Origin: an uncultured Burkholderiales bacterium
GTDB taxonomy: Bacteria; Pseudomonadota; Gammaproteobacteria; Burkholderiales; Burkholderiaceae
Assembly (NCBI GenBank): GCA_946480465.1
Contig: CAMLJY010000002.1
Coordinates: 124,001 to 188,000, forward strand
Length of the DNA stretch: 64,000 nucleotides
Direction of reading: 5' to 3'
Part shown: in pieces, positions 7,738 to 17,155 of the stretch
Position numbering within the stretch: position 1 is the stretch's first letter
Layout of the letters: each line of letters opens with the position of its first letter
Translations under genes and position numbers: made by a program
The notes under the pieces: model-generated
The model's database searches: none
What the model saw: only the letters and a program-made list of their open reading frames with translations
Told to the model about the DNA's origin: nothing

Positions 7738-8235
7738 ATGGACACCTACACCCCCTCCCTCCTCGACAAGCTGCTCGGCGCCGATGGCGGCAACCAGCGC
7801 GGCGGCGGTACGGCGCCGCGCTTCTCGGTGGAGCAGGTGAAGGAATCGGTGGCGCGGGACATCGAGATGCTGCTGAATGCGCATGCCGCCTACGACGCCG
7901 AAGAGCTGCGCGGCCTGCCGCTGCTGGACCAGTCGCTGCTGACGCTGGGCCTGCCGGACATCACGTCGATGAGCATGGCCAGCGACCGCGACCGCCGCCG
8001 CATCACCGAATCGCTGCGCAAGGCCCTGGCCGACCACGACAAGCGCCTGACGCAGGTGGACGTGCGCGTGCGCGAGAACGCACCCGGCACGGCTGGCCTG
8101 GCGTTCTCGATCCGTGCCAAGCTGCTGCTCAATCCCAGCGTCGAGCCGGTCAGTTTCGACGCCGTGCTGCAGCCCGGCTCCAACCGCTATGCCGTGACGA
8201 AAGCGTCCCGGCCTGCCTCGCCGGAGGCCCCGTGA
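7738..8235 (+). CDS. tssE: T6SS baseplate protein TssE
   Basis: TssE is the gp25-like wedge protein of the T6SS baseplate. The 165 residues include MDTYTPSLLDKLLG at the start, RDIEMLLNAHA near 40, LGLPDITSMSM near 66 and a C-terminal KLLLNPSVEPVSFDAVLQ, typical of the GPW/gp25 domain. A GTG at 7729 is an alternative start 9 bases upstream. Its TGA overlaps the GTG of tssF (GTGA), so translation is coupled. Confidence 0.95.
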   Translation: MDTYTPSLLDKLLGADGGNQRGGGTAPRFSVEQVKESVARDIEMLLNAHAAYDAEELRGLPLLDQSLLTLGLPDITSMSMASDRDRRRITESLRKALADHDKRLTQVDVRVRENAPGTAGLAFSIRAKLLLNPSVEPVSFDAVLQPGSNRYAVTKASRPASPEAP

Positions 8236-10157
8236 AAGACCTGCTGCCCCATTTCCAGCGCGAGCTGGGCTTCCTGCAGTCGCACCGCAACGAATTCGCG
8301 GCGGCCTATCCCGAGATCGGCGGCCGCCTGGCGGCAGCCAGCGACCTGATCGACGACCCCCACGTCGAGCGCCTGATCCAGTCCTTCGCGCTGCTCTCCG
8401 CCCGCGTGCACAAGCGGCTGGACGACGACTTTCCGCTGTTCACCGAGTCGCTGCTGGAAGTGCTGTACCCGCACTACCTGCGGCCTTTCCCGTCGTGCTC
8501 GGTGGCCTGCTTCGACCTCGGCGCCGGCGCCGCGCAGCTGAGCCAGGCCGCCCAGGTGCCGCGTCACACGCTGCTGGACAGCCGGCCGGTGCGCGGCGTG
8601 AAGTGCCGCTTCCGCACCGCGTACGACGTGACCTTGCTGCCGCTGCGCGTGGTCGAGGCGGGCTTCCGCGGGGCGGTCAACGCACCCACCGGCAGCGTGG
8701 TCCCGCGCGAGGCGACGACCGAATTCGCGATCACGCTGGAGCTGCTGTCGCCGCAGGTCGAATGGGCCACGCTGGGCGCGCAGACGCTGCGCCTGTACCT
8801 GCATGGCGAGACCTCGATGGTCAACGCGCTGCGCGAGGTGCTGTCGGGCCAGGTGGTCGGCACGCTGGTGCAGGGCGAGTCCCACCAGCCCTGGACGCCC
8901 GTGGGGCCGGGGCCGCTCGGTGCCGCCGCCGCGCTGCCGCGACTCGCCGGCTTCGCCGACGAGGAGGCGCTGGTCGAACACGACAGCCGCAGCCACCCCG
9001 CCTACCGCCTGCTGGCCGAGTACTTCGGCTTCCCGGTGAAGTTCAACTTCATCGACCTGCCGCTGCCCGGCGGCGCGTTCGCGCCGAAGACGCGGCGCTT
9101 GACGCTGCACCTGGCGATCGCCGGGCTGCGCGGCGACTCCGAGCTGGCGCGCCAGCTCGAACTGGTCGACGCCTCGGCGCTGGTGCCGGGCTGCACGCCG
9201 GTGGTGAACCTCTTCGCGCAGCGTGCCGATCCCATCCGCATCACCCACGTCGACACCACCTACCCGGTGCTGCCGGACGGCGGCCGTCGCGCCTTCGGCT
9301 ACGAGGTGCACTCGATCGAGCGCGTCTTCCGCGTGCAGCAGACGCCGGAGGGCGAAAGCATCCATGCCTTCAAGCCCTTCTACTCGCTGCAGCACGACCA
9401 GCTGCTGCGTGAAGGCGAGCAGGCGGGCCGCTACTGGTACAGCCAGCGCAACGAGACGCTGGCCGAGCGCAGCCCGGGCTACGAGACCGAGATCGGCATC
9501 GTCGACGTCGAGTTCGACCCGATGGCGCCGCAGGCCGACACGCTGTCGATCGACGTGCTGGCGACCAACCGCAGCCTGCCCAGCCACCTGACCGTCGGCC
9601 ATGCGGGTGGCGACCTGTTCACCGAAGGCAGCAGCCTCGCGCGTGAGGTCCGCCTGATGCGCACGCCCACCCCGAGCTACCGCTTCGAGCGCGGGCAGGG
9701 CGCGCTGTGGCGCCTGGTGTCGCAGCTGTCGCTGAACCACCTGTCCATCGGGGCTGGTGCGCCAGCGGCACCGGCCGGCCGGCCCACCGATCCGGGCGCC
9801 GAACCCGGCGCCGGCGCGCAGGCGCTGCAGGAGATGCTGCGCCTCTATGACCTGCCGCGCAGCGCGATCAACCGGCGCCTCGTCAACGGCCTGGTCGACG
9901 TCGGCTACCAGGCCACCAGCGCGTGCCTGCCCGGCAACCCGTTCCCGACCTTCGTGCGCGGCACGCAGGTGCGGCTGGTGGTCGACGAAGGCGCCTACGT
10001 CGGCCACGGCCTTCGGCTGTTTGCGCAGGTGCTGGACCATTTCTTCGGCCTGTACGTGCATGCCAACAGCTTCTCGCAGCTGGTGGTGGTCTCGTCGCAG
10101 ACCGGCGAGACGCTGCTCACCTTCCCGCGCCGCGCCGGCGCCAACCCGCTGCTGTAG
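8232..10157 (+). CDS. tssF: T6SS baseplate protein TssF (ImpG/VasA)
   Basis: TssF forms baseplate wedges with TssG and TssE. The 641-residue product starts at a GTG with a good GGAGG 5 bases before it. It opens with the family signature LLPHFQRELGFLQ and FAAAYPEIGGRLA, and contains DDFPLFTESLLEVLYPHYLRP near residue 62 and YFGFPVKFNFIDL near 264. It overlaps tssE by 4 bases and tssG starts 5 bases after its stop, so tssE-F-G form one operon. Confidence 0.97.
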   Translation: MKDLLPHFQRELGFLQSHRNEFAAAYPEIGGRLAAASDLIDDPHVERLIQSFALLSARVHKRLDDDFPLFTESLLEVLYPHYLRPFPSCSVACFDLGAGAAQLSQAAQVPRHTLLDSRPVRGVKCRFRTAYDVTLLPLRVVEAGFRGAVNAPTGSVVPREATTEFAITLELLSPQVEWATLGAQTLRLYLHGETSMVNALREVLSGQVVGTLVQGESHQPWTPVGPGPLGAAAALPRLAGFADEEALVEHDSRSHPAYRLLAEYFGFPVKFNFIDLPLPGGAFAPKTRRLTLHLAIAGLRGDSELARQLELVDASALVPGCTPVVNLFAQRADPIRITHVDTTYPVLPDGGRRAFGYEVHSIERVFRVQQTPEGESIHAFKPFYSLQHDQLLREGEQAGRYWYSQRNETLAERSPGYETEIGIVDVEFDPMAPQADTLSIDVLATNRSLPSHLTVGHAGGDLFTEGSSLAREVRLMRTPTPSYRFERGQGALWRLVSQLSLNHLSIGAGAPAAPAGRPTDPGAEPGAGAQALQEMLRLYDLPRSAINRRLVNGLVDVGYQATSACLPGNPFPTFVRGTQVRLVVDEGAYVGHGLRLFAQVLDHFFGLYVHANSFSQLVVVSSQTGETLLTFPRRAGANPLL

Positions 10158-10161
10158 CACG

Positions 10162-11340
10162 ATGGACGCGAGCGACGGCCTGCGCGCGATCGGCGCCACC
10201 TTGGGCGGTGGCGAGGGCGGCGGCGCGCGCTATGCGCTGGCGCTGCGCAGCGCCATCGGCCACCTGTTCGACGACCCGCAGCGCTACGGCTTCATGCAGG
10301 CGGTGCGGCTGATCGAGCGCTGGCAGGTGCGCAATACCGGCCTGTCGCCGCAGGACGTGATGCTGCAGCGGCTGCGTTTTCGCAATTCGCTGTCGATGGC
10401 CTTCCCGCCCAGCGAGATCGCCGAGTTCCGCGCGCTCGCGCGGCGCGACGGCGGCGCGCTGGCGCCGGGCGAAGGGGGTGATGCGCTGCGCATCGAGCGC
10501 ATCGAGATCACGCCCGCGTTCATGGGCCTGCTCGGCGCGGGCGGCACCTTGCCGGCTTTCTACACCGAGCTGTTCGCCCAGCGCGAACTGCTGCAGCGCG
10601 ACCAGAGCGCGCGCCGCTTCCTGGACATCTTCGCGCACCGGGCGGTGGCCTTGTTCTACCAGGCCTGGCGCAAGCACCGCACGCCGCTGCGCTTCGAGGC
10701 AGAGCAGCTGCGCGCGGCGCGTCCGGCGGCCGGCGCCCACGAGCCCACGCGCGAGGCGGTGGGCCAGGTGCTGGCGCTGGCCGGTTTCGGCCAGCCGGCG
10801 TTGCGGCGGCGCCTGCGCGCGCACCAAGGCGGCGTCAGCGACCTTGCGCTCGCGCACTACGCCGGGCTGCTGCGGCAGCGGCCGGTCTCGGCCGCCGTCA
10901 TCGCGCAGCTGCTGTCCGGCTACTTCGGGGCCGCGGTGCGGCTGGAGCAGTTCGTCGGCCGCTGGTTCGCGCTGCCGGTCGAGCATCAGTCGTCGCTGGG
11001 CCTCGGGGCCTGCGCGCTCGGCGGCGGCGCCGTCGTCGGCGAGCGCGTCTGGCAGCGCGACCTGCGCCTGCGCCTGCACATCGGCCCGCTGGCCCGCGAG
11101 GCCTTCAACCGCTTCCTGCCCGGTGGCCCGGCGCTGCTGGCGCTGCGCGAACTGCTGACGCTGCTGACCGGCGTCTCGGTCGAGTACGAGGTGCGCCTGA
11201 CGCTGCGCGCCGCCGACGTCGCCCCCGCCCGCCTCGACCCGCAGGGCGCCCCGCGCCTGGGCTGGGACGGCTTCCTGATCACCCGCCCGGCCGCCGCCGA
11301 CCGCAGCGAAGCCGGCTACGACCTGCACGCGCTGGCCTAG
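10162..11340 (+). CDS. tssG: T6SS baseplate protein TssG (ImpH/VasB)
   Basis: TssG completes the baseplate wedge with TssF. It has 392 residues. Typical segments are RYGFMQAVRLIER near 40, RLRFRNSLSMAFPPSEI near 68, MGLLGAGGTLPAFYTEL near 116, and the C-terminal LRLHIGPLAREAFNRFLPGG with LRELLTLLTG. The N-terminus carries a Gly-rich stretch. The ATG lies 5 bases after the tssF stop and has no strong ribosome site, so coupled translation is likely. Confidence 0.95.
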   Translation: MDASDGLRAIGATLGGGEGGGARYALALRSAIGHLFDDPQRYGFMQAVRLIERWQVRNTGLSPQDVMLQRLRFRNSLSMAFPPSEIAEFRALARRDGGALAPGEGGDALRIERIEITPAFMGLLGAGGTLPAFYTELFAQRELLQRDQSARRFLDIFAHRAVALFYQAWRKHRTPLRFEAEQLRAARPAAGAHEPTREAVGQVLALAGFGQPALRRRLRAHQGGVSDLALAHYAGLLRQRPVSAAVIAQLLSGYFGAAVRLEQFVGRWFALPVEHQSSLGLGACALGGGAVVGERVWQRDLRLRLHIGPLAREAFNRFLPGGPALLALRELLTLLTGVSVEYEVRLTLRAADVAPARLDPQGAPRLGWDGFLITRPAAADRSEAGYDLHALA

Positions 11341-11392
11341 CTTTCTATCGACGCGTCCAGCCCATCTTTTCCGACTTCTGCCCGCCGCCACC

Positions 11393-14179
11393 ATGAGCAA
11401 TTCCCTGAAAACCCTGATCACCAAGCTCGACGCCACCTGCCGCACCGCGGCCGAACGCGCCGCCAGCATGACGATGGCGCGTGGCCACTACGAGGTCGAC
11501 CTCGAGCACCTGTTCCTGGCCCTGCTCGAACAACCGCAGAGCGACTTCGCGCTGCTGTGCCGCCGCTTCGAGATCTCCGCCAGCGCGCTGCAGCAGGACC
11601 TGGAGGGCGAGATCGGCCGCTTCAAGAACGGCAACACCCGCACGCCGGTGTTCAGCCCGCACCTGCCCACGCTGTTCGAGCAGGCCTGGCTGATCGCCTC
11701 GCTGGATGCGCACCACCGCCGCATCCGCAGTGCGCACCTGCTGCTGGCCTTGCTGACCGAACCCGGCCTGTCGCAGCTGGCCTACCGCGGCAGCAAGCTG
11801 TTCGCGAAGTTCAAGCTCGACGAGCTGAAGCACCGGTTGGGCGAACTGACCGTCGGCTCGCAGGAGTCGGCCGAGGCGGTGGGCGACGCCGCGGCCGGTG
11901 GCGCGGCCGATGCCGCGGCGGCGCCGGCCGACGCCGCCGCCGCCCCTGGCGGCAAGACCCCGGCGCTGGACCAGTACACGACCAACCTGACCCAGCGCGC
12001 GCGCGACGGCCACCTGGACCCCGTGATCGGCCGCGATGGGGAGATCCGCCAGGCCATCGACATCCTGATGCGCCGGCGCCAGAACAACCCCATCCTCACC
12101 GGCGAGGCCGGCGTCGGCAAGACGGCGGTGGTCGAAGGCCTGGCGCTCGCCATCGCCGCCGGCGACGTGCCGCCGCCGCTGCAGGGCGTGGAGCTGCACG
12201 TGCTCGACATGGGCCTGCTGCAGGCCGGCGCCAGCGTGAAGGGCGAGTTCGAGAACCGCCTGAAGAGCGTGATCGACGAGGTCAAGCGCAGCCCGCACCC
12301 CATCATCCTGTTCATCGACGAGGCGCACACGATGATCGGCGCCGGCGGCCAGGCCGGCCAGAACGACGCCGCCAACCTGCTGAAGCCCGCGCTGGCGCGC
12401 GGCGAGCTGCGCACGGTGGCCGCCACCACCTGGAGCGAGTACAAGAAATACTTCGAAAAAGACGCGGCCCTGGCGCGGCGTTTCCAGGTCGTGAAGATCG
12501 AGGAACCGAGCGAGCCGATCGCCGCCGCGATGCTGCGCGGCATGGTGCCGCTGATGGAGAAGCACTTCGGCATCCGCGTGCTGGACGAGGCCATCACCGA
12601 GGCCGTGCGCCTGTCGGCCCGCTACATCAGCGGCCGCCAGCTGCCGGACAAGGCGGTGGGCGTGCTCGACACCGCCTGCGCCAAGGTGGCGCTGGGCCAG
12701 ACGGCGCAGCCCGCCCCGATCGAGCAGCGCCGCAAGCAGCTGGAGCGCCTGCAGGCCGAGCAGGCCGCGCTGCAGCGCGAGGTGGCCGCCGGCGTGCCGC
12801 ATGCCGACCGCCTGGCCGAGCTGGCCACCGAGGAAGCCGCGCTGCGCGGCGAGCTGGCCGAGCTGGACAAGCGTTATCAGGCCGAGCAGGCGCTGGTGGC
12901 CGAGATCGTGCGCCTGCGCCGCGAGCTGGAAGCGGAGCCGGCGCCCGCGGCTGCGGCTCCTGCCGCCGATGCCGCCGCCGAAACGGCGGCCGAGGCGCCG
13001 GCCGCCAAGCCGCGCAAGTCCAGCCGCGCCGTCGCCGCGCCCAAGGCCGGAGCCAAGTCGGCGGCCGCCGCTGCGCCGGCGCTGAGCCCGGCCCAGCAGG
13101 CCCTGCGCGACAAGCAGGCGGAACTCGCCACGCTGCAGGGCGAGACCCCGCTGGTGCCGATGCAGGTCGATGGCCACGTCGTTGCCGAGATCGTCTCCGC
13201 CTGGACCGGCATCCCGCTGGGCAAGATGGTGAAGGACGAGCTGCGCGCCGTGCTGGAGCTGGGCGCCAAGCTGGAGCAGCGCGTCATCGGCCAGCCGCAG
13301 GCGCTGGGCGCCGTCGCGCAGCGGGTGCGCACCGCGCGCGCGCTGCTGGAGGATCCCAACAAGCCCAAGGGCGTGTTTCTCTTCGTCGGTCCGTCGGGCG
13401 TCGGCAAGACCGAGACCGCGCTGGCCCTGGCCGAGGCGCTGTACGGCGGCGAGCGCAAGCTGATAACAATCAACATGAGCGAGTACCAGGAGGCGCACAG
13501 CGTCTCCGGCCTCAAGGGCTCGCCTCCGGGCTACGTCGGCTACGGCGAAGGCGGCGTGCTGACCGAGGCGGTGCGCCGCAACCCCTACAGCGTGGTGCTG
13601 CTCGACGAGGTGGAGAAGGCCCACCCCGATGTGCTGGAACTCTTCTTCCAGGTCTTCGACAAGGGCGTGATGGACGACGCCGAAGGCCGCGAGATCGACT
13701 TCCGCAACTGCATCGTCATCCTCACCAGCAACGTCGGCTCGTCGCAGATCATGCAGGCCTGCCTGAACAAGCCGGCGGAGGAACTGCCTGGTGCGGACGA
13801 ATTGGCCGAGGCGCTGCGCCCGGTGCTCTACAAGCACTTCAAGCCGGCGTTCCTCGGCCGCCTGAAGGTGGTGCCGTACTACCCCATCAGCGACGAGGTG
13901 CTGGCCAAGATCATCCGCCTGAAGCTCGACCGCATCGCCGCGCGGGTGGCCGCCAACCACCAGGCCGGCTTCGCCTACGACGGCAAGCTGGTGGAGGCGG
14001 TGCTGGCCCGCTGCACCGAAGTCGATTCCGGCGCCCGCAACGTCGACCACATCCTCAACGGCACCCTGCTGCCCGAGATCGCCGAGGCCGTGCTGAGCCG
14101 CATGGCCGAAGGCCAGGCGCTGGCGCGCATCCAGGTGTCGGCCAGCAAGAGCGGGGACTTCAAGTACAGCGTGGCTTGA
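11393..14179 (+). CDS. clpV: T6SS sheath-recycling ATPase TssH (ClpV)
   Basis: ClpV is a Clp/Hsp100 AAA+ ATPase that disassembles contracted TssBC sheaths. The product has 928 residues. It has an N-terminal Clp repeat domain (about 1-160), a first AAA module with GEAGVGKT near 237 and LFIDEAHTM near 304, a coiled-coil middle segment (about 440-515), and a second AAA module with GPSGVGKT near 666 and VVLLDEVEKAHPDV near 733. Two low-complexity Ala/Pro-rich inserts stand out: about 165-187, and a longer Ala/Pro/Lys-rich one at about 517-565 after the middle segment. Its ATG is 52 bases after tssG. Confidence 0.97.
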   Translation: MSNSLKTLITKLDATCRTAAERAASMTMARGHYEVDLEHLFLALLEQPQSDFALLCRRFEISASALQQDLEGEIGRFKNGNTRTPVFSPHLPTLFEQAWLIASLDAHHRRIRSAHLLLALLTEPGLSQLAYRGSKLFAKFKLDELKHRLGELTVGSQESAEAVGDAAAGGAADAAAAPADAAAAPGGKTPALDQYTTNLTQRARDGHLDPVIGRDGEIRQAIDILMRRRQNNPILTGEAGVGKTAVVEGLALAIAAGDVPPPLQGVELHVLDMGLLQAGASVKGEFENRLKSVIDEVKRSPHPIILFIDEAHTMIGAGGQAGQNDAANLLKPALARGELRTVAATTWSEYKKYFEKDAALARRFQVVKIEEPSEPIAAAMLRGMVPLMEKHFGIRVLDEAITEAVRLSARYISGRQLPDKAVGVLDTACAKVALGQTAQPAPIEQRRKQLERLQAEQAALQREVAAGVPHADRLAELATEEAALRGELAELDKRYQAEQALVAEIVRLRRELEAEPAPAAAAPAADAAAETAAEAPAAKPRKSSRAVAAPKAGAKSAAAAAPALSPAQQALRDKQAELATLQGETPLVPMQVDGHVVAEIVSAWTGIPLGKMVKDELRAVLELGAKLEQRVIGQPQALGAVAQRVRTARALLEDPNKPKGVFLFVGPSGVGKTETALALAEALYGGERKLITINMSEYQEAHSVSGLKGSPPGYVGYGEGGVLTEAVRRNPYSVVLLDEVEKAHPDVLELFFQVFDKGVMDDAEGREIDFRNCIVILTSNVGSSQIMQACLNKPAEELPGADELAEALRPVLYKHFKPAFLGRLKVVPYYPISDEVLAKIIRLKLDRIAARVAANHQAGFAYDGKLVEAVLARCTEVDSGARNVDHILNGTLLPEIAEAVLSRMAEGQALARIQVSASKSGDFKYSVA

Positions 14180-14372
14180 GCGCGAGGGGCGGTGCCGCGC
14201 GTTCACGGGACGTGGACGCTGCCGCGGGCCGGGCCGCCGGAGCGGTCGCAGTCACCGCGGCCGGCAACGCGACAGGGAATGGCTTGATCGGTGGGGCCCG
14301 CCGGGGTGCGCGGTGCCAGCGGCGCGGTGGCGCCTGGACTTCGGGCCCTCCCTGCCTGCCGCGCGGCCGTGA

Positions 14373-15629
14373 CTATCCGCGCACCGGCATCAGCTTCACG
14401 GGACACGCCATGACGCGTCCCCAGTGCTGCTCGCAGGCCTTGCGGCGGCAGGCGACGACGTTGTCGCGGCCGTCCAGCTTCTTGCAGCGCTGCACGCGGC
14501 CGTCGATGCGGGCACGCTCCGCGGCCGGCACGGGGTCCTGGTCGGACAGCGCGGCCGTCCGCGCCCCAGCGGCGCGGGTGCGGGCCAGCGCTTCCGGTGG
14601 CCGCTTCGCGCCGTTCTTCTGCCGCACGTGGGCCATCAATGCCGCGATCAGGTCGGCGTCGCGGTCGACCTTCTTCCGCGCGGCGTGGCGCGTGGGCGCC
14701 TTCGCGGGTGACCGCTTGGCGGTGACCGCCGCGGCCGACGCGGCAGGTGCGGCAGGCTCGGCGGCCGGTGCCGCCTTGGCGGGTGCCGAAGCTGCAGGCG
14801 CTGTCGCTGGGCCGGCAGGCGCCGGGGTGGCAGGGGATGCCGGAGCCGCGGTCGGCGCAGCGGCCGCGCCCGGGCGCGCCACGGGCGGCGCGGACGCACC
14901 CGCGCGCGCGGCCGGGGCCGAGGCCGCGACTTCGGGGGGGCGTGCCGGCTCGACGTCCAGCCCCGAGATCGCCGGCGCTGCGGCCGGCCGCAGCGGCTGC
15001 AGCGCGCCGTCGGCACGGGTTCCCGCAGGCGGCACGGGCAGGCGGGGCAATGCAGGCGGGGCGGCGGCCGTGCCCGCGCCACCGGCCTGGGCGGCGACCA
15101 CGCTGCTGGCCGGCGGCGCCACGGGAGCGGCGGCGGGGCGGGCGTCGCCGGGCTCGGCAACCACCAGCGTCGGTGCCGTGCCGACGATGGTGGCTGGCGC
15201 GGCGGTGGCCGCAGCCGGGGCGGGCGTGAAGACGGGCCCGGGCGATGCCGCCGCGACGGCGGTGGCCGCCGGCGTGGACGCGGCCGGGGGCGCAGCGGGG
15301 GCCGCGCCAGCCACCGCGGCCCCCGCTGAAGCGCCGGACGCGGGCGGCGCCAGCGCCGAAATTGTGTTGACGTGTATCTTGTCCACTAGGTCGCCCAGGG
15401 CGCCCAGGCCCCCCGGTTCGGTGCCCTGCCACACGAGGAAACCGAGGGCCGGAAGCACCGGCAGCCAGGCCCAGCGGCGCAGCCTGCGGGCCCCGGGTGC
15501 GGGGGTGGCCCCCCCTAATCCGTCAAGCATCCGACGGGCCGGCATCGGCTCCAATGCGGAACCTGCCTGCGGCAGCAGCGAAGGCCGTCCGCCGCCAAGC
15601 GGCGGCGGGGGGGATGGAAGTTGTGGCAC
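14373..15629 (-). CDS. Pro/Ala-rich single-pass membrane protein of unknown function in the T6SS locus
   Basis: Function not recognised. The GTG start at 15629 is supported by a strong GGAGGAG just upstream on this strand. The 418-residue product has a short Pro-rich N-terminus, one membrane helix near residues 52-67 (WAWLPVLPALGFLVW) and about 210 residues of Ala/Pro-rich linker. The C-terminal domain of about 90 residues has four cysteines (RCKK, VACRRKAC, MACP). The layout resembles TonB- or PilN-like proteins that span the periplasm. It is the only gene between tssH and tssA, apart from tssA itself, that runs on the minus strand, and it is divergent from the M15 peptidase gene. Confidence 0.75.
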   Translation of the reverse strand: MPQLPSPPPPLGGGRPSLLPQAGSALEPMPARRMLDGLGGATPAPGARRLRRWAWLPVLPALGFLVWQGTEPGGLGALGDLVDKIHVNTISALAPPASGASAGAAVAGAAPAAPPAASTPAATAVAAASPGPVFTPAPAAATAAPATIVGTAPTLVVAEPGDARPAAAPVAPPASSVVAAQAGGAGTAAAPPALPRLPVPPAGTRADGALQPLRPAAAPAISGLDVEPARPPEVAASAPAARAGASAPPVARPGAAAAPTAAPASPATPAPAGPATAPAASAPAKAAPAAEPAAPAASAAAVTAKRSPAKAPTRHAARKKVDRDADLIAALMAHVRQKNGAKRPPEALARTRAAGARTAALSDQDPVPAAERARIDGRVQRCKKLDGRDNVVACRRKACEQHWGRVMACPVKLMPVRG

Positions 15630-15854
15630 GGTCTCCTCCGCTGCAACGATGCGGCCGGCTGAGCGGCCCCGAGGCGGCGGATTCTATGCGGTGCTATCGG
15701 CTGAAGGACACGTCCATACAATTTGATGATTAGGGGGCGCCTCGGATTGCGGCACAGTGCCCCGCCGTTCCGCCCGAGGGCGGGTATCGACTCGGGAACG
15801 GACCGTCATTGACCTCAGGAGGCGGCGCGCGAGCGGCCGCCCGTTCTTGCGCGA

Positions 15855-16721
15855 ATGTTGATTGGTGTCGTTCTGTACTTTCTGATCGCGACGGCGGTGC
15901 TGGCGTGCTGGCTGCTGCCGCCCGTGCGCGGCTGGGCGCTGGGCGCGGTGCAGGGCGTGCTCAGCCGCGGCCAGGCCACTGTGCGCCGGTACTCCACGGC
16001 GGGTGGCGCGGTCGTGCAGGGGATGGGTGCCAGCGCGCAGCGGCAGGCCGGCGCGGTGCGGCGCGGCCTGCGCCGCAACGGCCCCTGGCTGGCCGCGGCG
16101 CTGGCCGTGCTGGTGCTGGCGCCGGCGCTGGCATTGGCGCTGCGCAGCTGGCACCGCTTCGACGGCTTCGACCACACCGCCTCGCGCGACATCGACGAAC
16201 GCGTCGCCGCCCTGCTGCAGGGCGAGCAGTTGGTGCCGCCGCCGGCGCTGCCGCCCGAGCTGTTCACGGTCCAGGAAGTTGCCGCGATGCGCCCGATGCT
16301 CGGCACCGCCAGCCGGCAGTGGGAGCTGCTGGACGCCGACTTCCGGCAGCGCCTGCTGCTCGTCTTCAAGCAGCTGAAGGACGAACACGGCTACGACGCC
16401 GTGCTGCTCGAAGGTTTCCGCAGCGCCGAGCGGCAGGCGGCGCTGGCGGCACTGGGGCCGACGGTGACCCAGGCCGGCGCCTTCGAGAGCTATCACCAAT
16501 ACGGCCTGGCGGCCGACGTGGCCTTCCTGCGCGAGGGCCGCATCGTCATTTCCGAGCGCGACCCCTGGGCCATGCGCGGCTACGAGCTGTACGGCCAGGC
16601 GGCCGAGTCGCTCGGCCTGCACTGGGGCGGCCGCTGGCGCGGCCTGCGCGACTTCGGGCACGTCGAGTTGCGGCGCCCCGGGGTGATGCGCGCCCGAGCT
16701 GCCGCGGCCCACACCCACTGA
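15855..16721 (+). CDS. membrane-anchored M15 peptidase, TagX-like cell-wall hydrolase
   Basis: Predicted zinc L,D-endo/carboxypeptidase on peptidoglycan peptides. The 288 residues include two membrane helices (about 3-22 and 77-97) and a periplasmic M15 domain (about 140-275). That domain carries LLEGFRSAERQ near 184-193, SYHQYGLAADVAF with His214 and Asp221, and FGHVEL with His269. TagX of Acinetobacter, also encoded in a T6SS locus, is a peptidoglycan L,D-endopeptidase needed for apparatus assembly. A similar wall-opening role is inferred because the protein is membrane-anchored and has no immunity-like neighbour. It is followed by PAAR after 37 bases. Confidence 0.82.
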   Translation: MLIGVVLYFLIATAVLACWLLPPVRGWALGAVQGVLSRGQATVRRYSTAGGAVVQGMGASAQRQAGAVRRGLRRNGPWLAAALAVLVLAPALALALRSWHRFDGFDHTASRDIDERVAALLQGEQLVPPPALPPELFTVQEVAAMRPMLGTASRQWELLDADFRQRLLLVFKQLKDEHGYDAVLLEGFRSAERQAALAALGPTVTQAGAFESYHQYGLAADVAFLREGRIVISERDPWAMRGYELYGQAAESLGLHWGGRWRGLRDFGHVELRRPGVMRARAAAAHTH

Positions 16722-16758
16722 TTTCCCGATCCATCACCCACAGCTTCCAGGAGAGACC

Positions 16759-17028
16759 ATGGGACGACCCGTCATCATCCTCGGCGATCGCCACAGCCAC
16801 GGCGGTACCGTCATCAGCGCCGCGCCCGCCACCGACACGCACGGCATTCCCATCGCGCGGCTGGGCGACAAGGTGACCTGCCCGATTCCCGGCCACGGCG
16901 TGAACCACATCGCCTCGGGCGACCCGACCTGCATCATCGATGGCCAGCCGGTGGCCCGCAACGGCGACGTGACCGCCTGCGGCGCGACCATCTTCCACAG
17001 CCAGCACCCGACGATCGACCACCTGTGA
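16759..17028 (+). CDS. PAAR-domain spike tip protein
   Basis: PAAR proteins cap the VgrG spike and can sort effectors. The 89 residues consist of the PAAR domain alone: repeated short strands such as GRPVIILGDRHSHGG, IARLGDKVTCPIPGHG, IASGDPTCIIDGQPVARNGD and CGATIFHSQ, with His and Cys residues suitable for zinc. There is no C-terminal toxin extension. The ATG follows AGGAGAGA. No vgrG gene is in the window, so its spike partner is elsewhere. Confidence 0.93.
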   Translation: MGRPVIILGDRHSHGGTVISAAPATDTHGIPIARLGDKVTCPIPGHGVNHIASGDPTCIIDGQPVARNGDVTACGATIFHSQHPTIDHL

Positions 17029-17155
17029 GCCGCGTCCGGCCGCCCGAAGGGGCTCACTTCGCGCCTGGCGCGCCGGCCCAAGGCGCCCAAGGAGCACCGA
17101 TGGCGCGGCCCTGCGCCGGCGCGCGGGCTCGTCTCGCCGTCGCCTTCTTCCAACC

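Noticed and set aside
11557..15726. 1389-codon plus-strand frame across clpV and the divergent gene
   Set aside because: It is out of frame with clpV and opposite the Pro/Ala-rich gene, and has Arg/Gly/Ala-rich shadow composition.
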